Shown: positions 13,683 through 19,990 of the stretch, piece after piece
Numbering within the stretch: the first letter of the stretch is position 1
Layout of the letters: every line of letters begins with the position of its first letter
The notes under the pieces: generated by a model
What the model was told of the DNA's origin: nothing
Databases searched by the model: none
Seen by the model: the letters and a program-made list of their open reading frames with translations, nothing else
Origin: a bacterium
Lineage (GTDB): Bacteria > Sysuimicrobiota > Sysuimicrobiia > Sysuimicrobiales > Segetimicrobiaceae
NCBI GenBank assembly: GCA_035307765.1
Contig: DATGHU010000039.1
Location: 1-19,990, forward strand
DNA length: 19,990 nt
Direction: 5' to 3'
Translations under genes and position numbers: made by a program

Positions 13683-15512
13683 ATGTGCGGCATCATGGGG
13701 TTCATCGGGGGCCGGTCGGCGGTCCCCGTGCTCCTCGACGGACTGCGCCGCCTGGAGTACCGGGGATACGATTCCGCCGGCGTGGCGGTGGTGACCAACG
13801 GCAGGATCGAAGTGCGCAAGTCCGCCGGAAAGCTCTCGCAATTGGTGGGGATCGTTGAAGGCTCACCCCTTAGCGGGGTGATCGGCATCGGGCACACGCG
13901 ATGGGCGACCCACGGGCATCCGTCGGATGAGAACGCTCACCCACACAGCGACTGCCACGGTCGCGTCGTGGTCATCCACAACGGGATCATCGAGAATTTC
14001 CTGCCTCTGAAAGAGGGCCTGGTGGCTCGCGGCCACCGGTTCCGGTCCGACACCGACACCGAGGTGCTCGCGCACCTCATCGAGGAAGCGTACCGAGGCG
14101 ACCTTGCCGCTGCGGTCGAGCACGCGGTGGCACAGGCCTCCGGCGCCTATGCCCTCGTGGTACTCTCGGCGGACGAGCCAGACAAGATCGTCGCCGTGCG
14201 GCGGATCAGCCCCCTGATCATCGGATTGGGCGCCGACGAGATGCTGCTGGCGTCCGACATCCCCGCGCTCCTGCCGTACACACGGGACGTGATCATCATC
14301 GAGGACGGCGAGATTGCCGTCCTGACCCGACGGGACGTCGTGCTGTCGCGCATCGGTGGAGGGCGGATCGACCGACCGCCGATGCGGGTGACGTGGGACG
14401 CGGGTGCCGCGGAAAAAGACGGCCACGCCCACTTCATGCTCAAAGAGATCCTGGAGCAGCCGCGGGCGCTGCAGGAGACGATGATGGGGCGGCTGCCCGA
14501 TGACCGCCGCATCGCCCTGGACGGGGTGACCCTGACTCCCGAATTCGTTCGCGACCTGGCCAAGGTGTGGATCGTCGCCTGCGGGACCGCCTACCACGCC
14601 GGGTTGGTCGGGCGGACGCTGATCGAGCGGCTCGCCCGGGTCCCGGCGGAGGCGGATCTGGGCAGCGAGTTCCGCTACCGCTCGCCGCTGATCGGCGACC
14701 GGGTCCTGGCCGCCGCGATCAGCCAGTCCGGGGAGACCGCCGACACGCTCGCGGCAGCCCGGGAGGCACGGACGCGGGGCGCGCGCCTGATGGCGGTGGC
14801 GAACGTCGTGGGCAGCACGCTGGCCCGAGAAGCGGACGACGTGCTCTACACGCGTGCGGGTCCCGAGATCGCCGTCTGTTCGACGAAGGCCTACCTCACG
14901 CAGCTCGCCGCCCTGACGATGCTGGCGATTTACTTGGGGCAGGTCCGGGGAACGCTTCCGGCAGGCCGGGTGGCGGAGCTGATCCAGGGGATGCGCAGCC
15001 TCCCGGTGCGCGCACAGGGCGCCCTCGCGCTCGAGCCCGCCATCGTGAAGCTCGCCGAGCGGCTGCAGACGACGCACCACGCCTTCTTCATCGGCCGCGG
15101 GCTCGATTATCCGGTGGCAATGGAGGGGTCGCTGAAGCTGAAGGAGATCAGTTACGTGCACTCGGAGGCGCTCGCCGCCGGTGAGCTCAAGCACGGGACG
15201 CTCGCCCTGGTGGTCCCGGGCGTCGTGGTGATCGCCGTGGGCACCCAGCCCGATGTGATCCAGAAGACGGTCAGCAACGTCCAGGAGGTCCGGGCGCGGA
15301 GGGCGGAGATCGTCGGAGTGGCGACCGAAAACACCGCGGACGCGCTCCGGCCGCACGTCGACGAACTGCTCGTCCTCCCGGCGGTGGATCCCCTCCTCGC
15401 GCCGATCCTCGCGGCGATCCCGCTGCAGCTGCTGGGCTACCACATGGCCCGGCTGCGGGGTCACGATGTCGATCAGCCCCGAAACCTCGCGAAGAGCGTG
15501 ACCGTGGAGTGA
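13683..15512 (+). CDS. glmS: Glutamine--fructose-6-phosphate aminotransferase (isomerizing)
   Basis: A 609-residue enzyme that makes glucosamine-6-phosphate from fructose-6-phosphate and glutamine, the first step toward UDP-GlcNAc. The N-terminal class II glutaminase domain begins [10 protein letters not shown] with the catalytic Cys directly after Met, then HTRWATHG from 71 and HNGIIENF. Two SIS domains follow; CGTAYHAG from 300 and SQSGET at 347-352 bind the sugar phosphate. The C-terminus ends [13 protein letters not shown], as in the family. The start is ATG 13683, with GGGAGG at 13672-13677; the catalytic Cys position fixes it, and the frame open to 13659 is ignored. The mRNA leader holds the glmS ribozyme, so the product feeds back on its own message. 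The stop overlaps the next start as GTGA. Confidence 0.98.
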   Translation: MCGIMGFIGGRSAVPVLLDGLRRLEYRGYDSAGVAVVTNGRIEVRKSAGKLSQLVGIVEGSPLSGVIGIGHTRWATHGHPSDENAHPHSDCHGRVVVIHNGIIENFLPLKEGLVARGHRFRSDTDTEVLAHLIEEAYRGDLAAAVEHAVAQASGAYALVVLSADEPDKIVAVRRISPLIIGLGADEMLLASDIPALLPYTRDVIIIEDGEIAVLTRRDVVLSRIGGGRIDRPPMRVTWDAGAAEKDGHAHFMLKEILEQPRALQETMMGRLPDDRRIALDGVTLTPEFVRDLAKVWIVACGTAYHAGLVGRTLIERLARVPAEADLGSEFRYRSPLIGDRVLAAAISQSGETADTLAAAREARTRGARLMAVANVVGSTLAREADDVLYTRAGPEIAVCSTKAYLTQLAALTMLAIYLGQVRGTLPAGRVAELIQGMRSLPVRAQGALALEPAIVKLAERLQTTHHAFFIGRGLDYPVAMEGSLKLKEISYVHSEALAAGELKHGTLALVVPGVVVIAVGTQPDVIQKTVSNVQEVRARRAEIVGVATENTADALRPHVDELLVLPAVDPLLAPILAAIPLQLLGYHMARLRGHDVDQPRNLAKSVTVE

Positions 15513-16441
15513 GAGTGCTCGTCACCGGGGGGGCCGGGTTTATCGGATCGCACGTTGCCGATGCCTACCTCCGGGCCGGCCACCACGTGGCCGTGGTCGA
15601 TGCCCTCCTCGGGGGCGGGGCCAACCGGACTCCACCCGCCGCCCGCTTCTACCAGGAGGACATCCGCGGTCCGGGGTTGGCCGAGGTGTTTCGGGCGGAG
15701 CGCCCGGAGGTGATCTCCCACCACGCCGCCCAAGCGAACGTTCGCCGGTCGTTGGCGGATCCGGTCTTCGATGCGGAGGTCAACGTCCTCGGGACGGTCC
15801 GCCTCCTCGACCTGGCTGTCCGGCACGGCGCACGGCAGTGCATCTTCGCGTCCACGGGCGGCGCGCTGTACGGGGAGCCCGCGTCCCTGCCCGTCCTCGA
15901 GGAGGCCCCGATTCTGCCGACGTCGCCGTACGGGCTGCACAAGTACCTCGGCGAGCACTGCGTGGATTACTACCGGCGGATGCACGGGCTCCAGACGGTG
16001 ACCTTCCGGTACGCCAACGTCTACGGCCCGAGGCAGGATCCGTCGACCGAGGCCGGGGTGATCGCGATCTTCGCGGAGGCTATGCTCGCCGGGCGGCGGC
16101 CGGTGATCTTCGGGGACGGGACTCAGACCCGGGATTTCGTCTACGTCGGGGACGTGGCCGACGCGAACCTCCGCGTCCTGGGGCGGTCCATCGCCGCGCC
16201 GATGCACATCGCCACCGCGGTGGAAACGTCGATCAACGACCTGGCCGCCCGGCTCCGCGCCCTGGTGGGGGCGGCGGTGGAGCCTGAGCATGGCCCCCCG
16301 ATTCCGGGAGAGGTGCACCGGATCTTCCTTGGGAACGCTCGGGCGGAGTCGGCGCTGGGATGGCGTCCGCGGACGTCGCTGGAGGAGGGTCTTCGGCGGA
16401 CCGTCGAATGGTTCAGGGTGGAAAGGAGCACTCGAACATGA
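15509..16441 (+). CDS. NAD-dependent sugar epimerase/dehydratase, GalE-like
   Basis: A 310-residue extended short-chain dehydrogenase, probably a UDP-glucose or UDP-GlcNAc 4-epimerase. The NAD-binding [10 protein letters not shown] starts at residue 6. The active site has S115-T116 and Y141-x3-K145 (YGLHK). [24 protein letters not shown] and [20 protein letters not shown] are standard UDP-hexose epimerase elements. The GTG at 15509 overlaps the glmS stop by GTGA. Its place right after glmS suggests an amino-sugar substrate, such as UDP-GlcNAc to UDP-GalNAc; this is inference, and UDP-glucuronate epimerase or decarboxylase roles remain possible. The following gene again overlaps by ATGA. Confidence 0.88.
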   Translation: MRVLVTGGAGFIGSHVADAYLRAGHHVAVVDALLGGGANRTPPAARFYQEDIRGPGLAEVFRAERPEVISHHAAQANVRRSLADPVFDAEVNVLGTVRLLDLAVRHGARQCIFASTGGALYGEPASLPVLEEAPILPTSPYGLHKYLGEHCVDYYRRMHGLQTVTFRYANVYGPRQDPSTEAGVIAIFAEAMLAGRRPVIFGDGTQTRDFVYVGDVADANLRVLGRSIAAPMHIATAVETSINDLAARLRALVGAAVEPEHGPPIPGEVHRIFLGNARAESALGWRPRTSLEEGLRRTVEWFRVERSTRT

Positions 16442-16602
16442 TCGACAAGGAGCTGCTGGAAATCCTCGCCTGCCCGGTCTGCAAGGCACCCGTCGTGCAG
16501 CGCGACGACCGGATCATCTGCACGAAGTGCGGCCGCCGGTACCCAATCCGCGACGACATCCCGGTGATGCTGGTCGATGAGGCGGAGCAGCCGGCGCCGT
16601 AA
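16438..16602 (+). CDS. Trm112-family (UPF0434) small zinc-binding protein
   Basis: A 54-residue protein with four cysteines at 12, 15, 28 and 31, in ACPVCK and ICTKCGRRYP, followed by RDDIPVML, the exact pattern of the bacterial Trm112/YcaR family. In eukaryotes and archaea Trm112 activates several methyltransferases. In bacteria the role is unclear, and the gene is often found among envelope or lipid A genes. The start ATG 16438 overlaps the epimerase stop (ATGA) and has a good GGAAAGGAG about 9 bases upstream, so it is probably well expressed. A partner methyltransferase is not adjacent; the nearest one in the window is at 2232-2993. Confidence 0.93.
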   Translation: MIDKELLEILACPVCKAPVVQRDDRIICTKCGRRYPIRDDIPVMLVDEAEQPAP

Positions 16603-16677
16603 CCCGTGGGCCCGCCCGCGGATGTCGGCGCGGTCGCGGGTCGTGCGGGGTGCGCCGCGGTCCGTGGGGGCGCGCGC

Positions 16678-17049
16678 GTGATCCGCGGACTCGGGGTGGA
16701 CATCGTGGAGGTGGACCGCATCCGTCGGGCCATGGCCCGGTGGGGCGAGCCGTTCCTCCACCGGGTATTCACGCCCGCGGAGCTCGCCCGGGGCGGGACG
16801 TCCCCCGCCGCGGCGGAGCGGCTCGCCGGCCGCTTCGCGGCGAAGGAGGCCGTGATGAAGGCCCTCGGCCAGGGCCGGCGCGGGGTGGGGTGGCGAGAGA
16901 TCGAGATCACGACCGATCCGTCGGGCAAGCCGGGGGTCCACCTCAGCGGGCGGGCGGCAGAAATCTCGGATCGTCTGGGCGTGCGCGCCTGGTCGCTCGC
17001 GATCTCCCACACCCGCCTGATGGCCATCGCCCAGGCGCTTGCCGAGTGA
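16678..17049 (+). CDS. acpS: Holo-[acyl-carrier-protein] synthase
   Basis: A 123-residue phosphopantetheinyl transferase that moves 4'-phosphopantetheine from CoA to acyl carrier protein. Family signatures are present: GLGVDIVEVDRI with the metal-binding D8, FAAKEAVMKALG with K56 and E57, and SISHT-like AISHTRLMAIAQ at the end. The length is normal. I chose GTG 16678 because the protein then begins MIRGLGVDIVE like other AcpS proteins; the frame is open to 16606, and the extra 24 residues there look like GC-rich filler. The ribosome binding site (GGGG near 16666) is weak. The acpS-nnr-alr order is common in Firmicutes and relatives. Confidence 0.94.
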   Translation: MIRGLGVDIVEVDRIRRAMARWGEPFLHRVFTPAELARGGTSPAAAERLAGRFAAKEAVMKALGQGRRGVGWREIEITTDPSGKPGVHLSGRAAEISDRLGVRAWSLAISHTRLMAIAQALAE

Positions 17050-17086
17050 CGGGTCGTCCGCGGCAGAGCGCTCCGTCGGGACTGCG

Positions 17087-18664
17087 GTGAAGCTGCCCAC
17101 GCCGTCCGAGATGGCCGGCTTGGAACGGCGCTGCCAGGAGGCGTGCGGGATTTCCGTCGCCGCCCTCATGGAGCAGGCGGGGGCCCGCACGGCCGAGGTG
17201 GCGCGCACGCTGCTGCGGATCTCGGGAGGGCGCCGGGTCGTCGTGCTGGTCGGCAAGGGCAACAACGGCGGCGATGGGCTCGTCGCCGCGCGCCACCTCG
17301 CCGGCGACGGCCCGACCAGCGTCGTGCTGCTCGCCCCCCGCGAGGAGATCCGAGGGCTCCCCGCGACGCACCTCGAGGCGCTGCGGGAGCGGAGCGTCAG
17401 CCTGGAGGACGCGGCCTCGCTGGTCCCTTCGGCTCTTGAGGCTACCCTCGGTGAGGCCGACTTGATCATCGACGCCATCTTCGGGACGGGGTTCCGCGGT
17501 CCGGCCGGTGGCCTCCCCGCCCGAGTCATCGAGGCGGCCAACGCCTCGGGCGCGCCGATCCTCGCCGTCGACCTCCCGTCGGGGGTGGATGCGGCCAGCG
17601 GGCGGGCCGACCCGCCGTGCATCCGGGCGGCGGCGACGGTCGCGATGGCCCTGCCAAAGGTGGGGACGATGCAGTATCCTGCGGCGGCCCACGCCGGTCA
17701 CGTATACGTCGCCGATATCGGGATTCCCGATGCCCTCGTGCGTGAGGCCGCGATCCCCACTTCACTGACCACCGCCCGGTGGGTGGATCGAACGCTCCCC
17801 CGGCGTCCCGCGGACAGTCACAAGGGCCGGTTCGGTCGGATTGCGATCGTCGCCGGGGCCCGGGGATTCGCCGGCGCCGCCGTCCTCGCCGCCCGGGGGG
17901 CGATCCGGGCCGGCGCGGGACTGGTCACCGTGGGACTCCCTGCCTCTCTGGCCGCGATGCTCCCGGCGGCGCTCCCCGAGGCGATGACCCGGGCGCTGCC
18001 GGAAACCGCCGCCGGCACGCTGAGCGAGGAGGCCGGTCAGGCCGTGATCGAGTTCGCTGCCGCATCCGACGTGGTGGCCGTGGGGCCGGGCCTGACCACG
18101 CATCCCGAGGTTGTCGCGCTCGTGCGCCGAGTGCTGCCGCAAATCGAGCGGCCGATCGTTGTGGACGCGGATGGGTTGAACGCCTTCGAGGGCGCCGCCG
18201 GCCTGCTCGCCGATCTCCCGGGCCCGTTGGTGATCACGCCGCACCCGGGAGAGATGGCCCGCCTTCTGGGCCGCGGGGTCCCGGACGTGGAGAGCGACCG
18301 TCTCCAAAGCGCCCGCGCGGCCGCGCGCCTCGTGCGAGGGATCGTCATTCTCAAGGGAGCTCGATCGGTGGTGGCCTCCCCGGACGGGCGTGCGTCCATC
18401 ATCCCCACCGGCAACCCGGCGATGGCGACCGGGGGGATGGGGGACGTTCTCACGGGGGCGGTCGCGGCGTTCTTGGGTGCGGGGCTGCCCCCGTTCGAGG
18501 CCGCGGCGTGCGCGGCCTATCTGCACGGGCTTGCGGGGAACCTCGCCGCTGCTGCCCGCGGAGAGCTCGGGCTGCTGGCCCACGAGGTCGCCGATGAGAT
18601 CCCGCGGGCGCTCGCCGACGTCCGATCAGGGCGGGTCGATGAGGGCATCAGTGCCGTCCCGTGA
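17087..18664 (+). CDS. nnr: Bifunctional NAD(P)H-hydrate epimerase/dehydratase
   Basis: A 525-residue repair enzyme. The N-terminal YjeF/NnrE domain (about 1-215) epimerises R- and S-NAD(P)HX, and the C-terminal ribokinase-like NnrD domain (about 230-520) dehydrates S-NAD(P)HX with ATP or ADP. VGKGNNGGDGLVAARHL from 55, DAIFGTGFRG and AVDLPSGVDA mark the first; HKGRFGRIAIVAGARGFAGA, ITPHPGE with H386-E389, and TGGMGDVLTG at 448 mark the second. Both catalytic regions look intact. GTG 17087 is chosen because it gives MKLPTPSEMAGLERR, the usual N-terminus; the frame is open to a TTG at 17039 within acpS. The 3' end overlaps alr. Confidence 0.94.
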   Translation: MKLPTPSEMAGLERRCQEACGISVAALMEQAGARTAEVARTLLRISGGRRVVVLVGKGNNGGDGLVAARHLAGDGPTSVVLLAPREEIRGLPATHLEALRERSVSLEDAASLVPSALEATLGEADLIIDAIFGTGFRGPAGGLPARVIEAANASGAPILAVDLPSGVDAASGRADPPCIRAAATVAMALPKVGTMQYPAAAHAGHVYVADIGIPDALVREAAIPTSLTTARWVDRTLPRRPADSHKGRFGRIAIVAGARGFAGAAVLAARGAIRAGAGLVTVGLPASLAAMLPAALPEAMTRALPETAAGTLSEEAGQAVIEFAAASDVVAVGPGLTTHPEVVALVRRVLPQIERPIVVDADGLNAFEGAAGLLADLPGPLVITPHPGEMARLLGRGVPDVESDRLQSARAAARLVRGIVILKGARSVVASPDGRASIIPTGNPAMATGGMGDVLTGAVAAFLGAGLPPFEAAACAAYLHGLAGNLAAAARGELGLLAHEVADEIPRALADVRSGRVDEGISAVP

Positions 18665-19853
18665 CCCCGAGGCCGCAAGCGGGGTCGACCCTTCGGGACC
18701 GACCCCGCCGACGCACCGTGCCTGGGCCGAGATCGATCTGGGAGCGGTTCGCGACAACATGCGCGCACTGCGGGCGGCGTTGCGTGCACCTGCTCGGATG
18801 ATGGCGGTGGTCAAAGCGGACGCCTACGGCCACGGGGCGTGTGAGGTGGCCCGGGCGGCAGTGGAGGCGGGCGCGGCGTCGCTCGGCGTGGCGACGATGG
18901 AGGAAGGCCAGGAGCTCAGGCGCGCCGGCGTTCGGGCGCCCATCCTGCTCCTCGGCTACACGTCCCCCGAAGATGCGGAGACGGCGGTGGCGCACGATCT
19001 CTCCGTGACCGTCTTTCAGCGAGAGATGGCACACGCGCTCAGCGCGGCCGCCTCGCGAGTCGGCCGCTCCGCCTCGGTGCACGTCAAGATCGACACGGGG
19101 ATGGGGCGGATCGGGGTCAGCCCCGCCGACGCCGCCGCGCTGATCCGAGACATCAGCGCCTACGGCGGGATCCTCGTCGAGGGGGTGTGTACGCACTTCG
19201 CGACGGCGGACGAGCCCGACCTGGCGGCGGCGAGGCGGCAGTGGGAGATCTTCCTGAGCGTGCTCCGAGACCTCGAGGCGCAGCGGCTGCCCTGCGGGAC
19301 TCGGCACGCCGCAAACAGCGCGGCCCTCCTGGCCCTCCCCGAGGCGCATCTCGATCTGGTGCGGGTGGGCCTCGCCCTCTACGGGATTCCGCCGGCAAGG
19401 CACCTGGCGGGGAAGGTGCCGCTGCGGCCCGTGATGCGGTTCCTGGCGCGCGTCGGCCACGTGAAGCGCGTGGCCGCCGGGACGCCGATCGGCTACGGCC
19501 ATGCGTATCGGGCGCCGCGGGAGACCACGATCGCGACGGTCGCCGTCGGGTACGGCGACGGGTACCCGCGGCTGGCCGGCGGAACGGGGACGGTGGTCCT
19601 CGGGGGATCCCGCGTCGGGATCGCCGGTCGGGTGTCGATGGACCAGTGCACGGTCGACGCCGCCGACCTGCCCGTGTCGGTCGGAGACGTCGCGGAGCTG
19701 TGGGGAGAGACCCTCCCCGTCACCGATGTGGCGGAGGCGGCGCAGACGATTCCCTACGAGGTGCTGGCCGGCGTGAGCCGGCGCGTGCCGAGGGTGTTCG
19801 TGCGGGACGGGCGGGTGGTGGGGGCTCGCACCTTGCTCGGGGACGCTTCCTAG
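18651..19853 (+). CDS. alr: Alanine racemase
   Basis: A 400-residue PLP enzyme that makes D-alanine for peptidoglycan. AWAEIDLGAVRDN starts the barrel domain, and MAVVKADAYGHG carries the PLP-binding K55. KIDTGMGRIG and HAANSAALL follow. VGYGDGYPR holds the catalytic Tyr (Y301), and SMDQC (330-333) the substrate-binding region of the C-terminal domain. The start is uncertain: GTG 18651 has GAGGG at 18641-18645 five bases upstream, while ATG 18639 is in the same frame. Either way it overlaps the end of nnr, so coupling is likely. It is the last gene seen on this strand; the following 137 bases contain no gene. Confidence 0.95.
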   Translation: MPSRDPEAASGVDPSGPTPPTHRAWAEIDLGAVRDNMRALRAALRAPARMMAVVKADAYGHGACEVARAAVEAGAASLGVATMEEGQELRRAGVRAPILLLGYTSPEDAETAVAHDLSVTVFQREMAHALSAAASRVGRSASVHVKIDTGMGRIGVSPADAAALIRDISAYGGILVEGVCTHFATADEPDLAAARRQWEIFLSVLRDLEAQRLPCGTRHAANSAALLALPEAHLDLVRVGLALYGIPPARHLAGKVPLRPVMRFLARVGHVKRVAAGTPIGYGHAYRAPRETTIATVAVGYGDGYPRLAGGTGTVVLGGSRVGIAGRVSMDQCTVDAADLPVSVGDVAELWGETLPVTDVAEAAQTIPYEVLAGVSRRVPRVFVRDGRVVGARTLLGDAS

Positions 19854-19886
19854 AGTGTCCAGTGTGGACGAGGTGTTGACACTTTT
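19854..19886 (+). terminator. Weak hairpin with T-tract after alr, or edge of a repeat element
   Basis: AGTGTC (19854-19859) directly after the alr stop is complementary to GACACT (19878-19883), followed by TTT at 19884-19886. The 18-base loop and modest stem make it a weak terminator. An inner alternative, GTCC (19857-19860) with GGAC (19866-19869), is possible. The rest of the window, 19887-19990, holds no recognisable gene or site. Confidence 0.3.
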
Positions 19887-19990
19887 GCACTCCAACCAAG
19901 AGCGTCGTCATCATTCAACTGGCCTTCCGAGCGGCGAACACCGACGCTGGCGTGCGCCCCTGCAACCGGTAGCCTTGGTGCGGCCGCTCC

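Noticed and set aside
13863-15464. A 533-codon minus-strand frame
   Set aside because: It is antisense to glmS, whose whole length is supported by conserved motifs.
19876-19881. TTGACA after alr as a promoter -35
   Set aside because: No -10 hexamer at a usable distance; the same bases are better explained by the inverted repeat.

Overview
The window is chromosomal DNA from a high-GC bacterium. It carries a c-di-AMP synthase/YbbR/GlmM cluster, a glmS gene behind a glmS-type ribozyme, and mostly Shine-Dalgarno-led ATG, GTG and TTG starts. This suggests a Terrabacteria-type lineage (high-GC Firmicutes-like, Armatimonadota or a candidate phylum such as Sysuimicrobiota). That placement is an inference from gene content and is weak. 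I see no rRNA, tRNA, CRISPR array or complete mobile element.

Region 1 (1-7004, + strand) is surface polysaccharide synthesis: the 3' part of a Wzy-like polymerase, a family 2 glycosyltransferase, a SAM methyltransferase, a CapD/FlaA1-type membrane-bound sugar 4,6-dehydratase/epimerase and two sugar-1-phosphate nucleotidyltransferases. Its left part is visibly less GC-rich than the rest (421-480 has 32 G/C of 60; 18061-18120 has 44 of 60). A 339-base gap before the dehydratase gene holds interlocking inverted repeats. One convergent minus-strand gene, a PAP2-family membrane protein with altered active-site motifs, closes the region.

Region 2 (7617-8750) is the rplM-rpsI ribosomal protein operon. 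It has a near-consensus sigma-70 promoter, a 7-bp hairpin at the predicted 5' end of the mRNA, and a strong intrinsic terminator 159 bases after rpsI. That terminator lies only 43 bases before argF, so it may be an argF attenuator.

Region 3 (8794-19853, + strand) is a closely packed run: argF, cdaA, cdaR (ybbR), glmM, a 481-base RNA-rich gap, glmS, a GalE-like epimerase, a Trm112-like zinc protein, acpS, nnr and alr. It links ornithine carbamoylation, c-di-AMP signalling, UDP-GlcNAc precursor supply, lipid carrier activation, NAD(P)HX repair and D-alanine production, and so is centred on cell-envelope precursors. GlmS makes glucosamine-6-phosphate and GlmM converts it to glucosamine-1-phosphate. 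CdaA and CdaR are the usual partners of GlmM in Firmicutes.

The most interesting part is the glmM-glmS gap. It contains (a) a nested three-helix structure at 13248-13331 that I cannot assign to a known family, (b) a glmS ribozyme with predicted cleavage at 13361/13362, and (c) a perfect 10-bp downstream complement that could compete with ribozyme helix P4. Together they could form a layered RNA control region.
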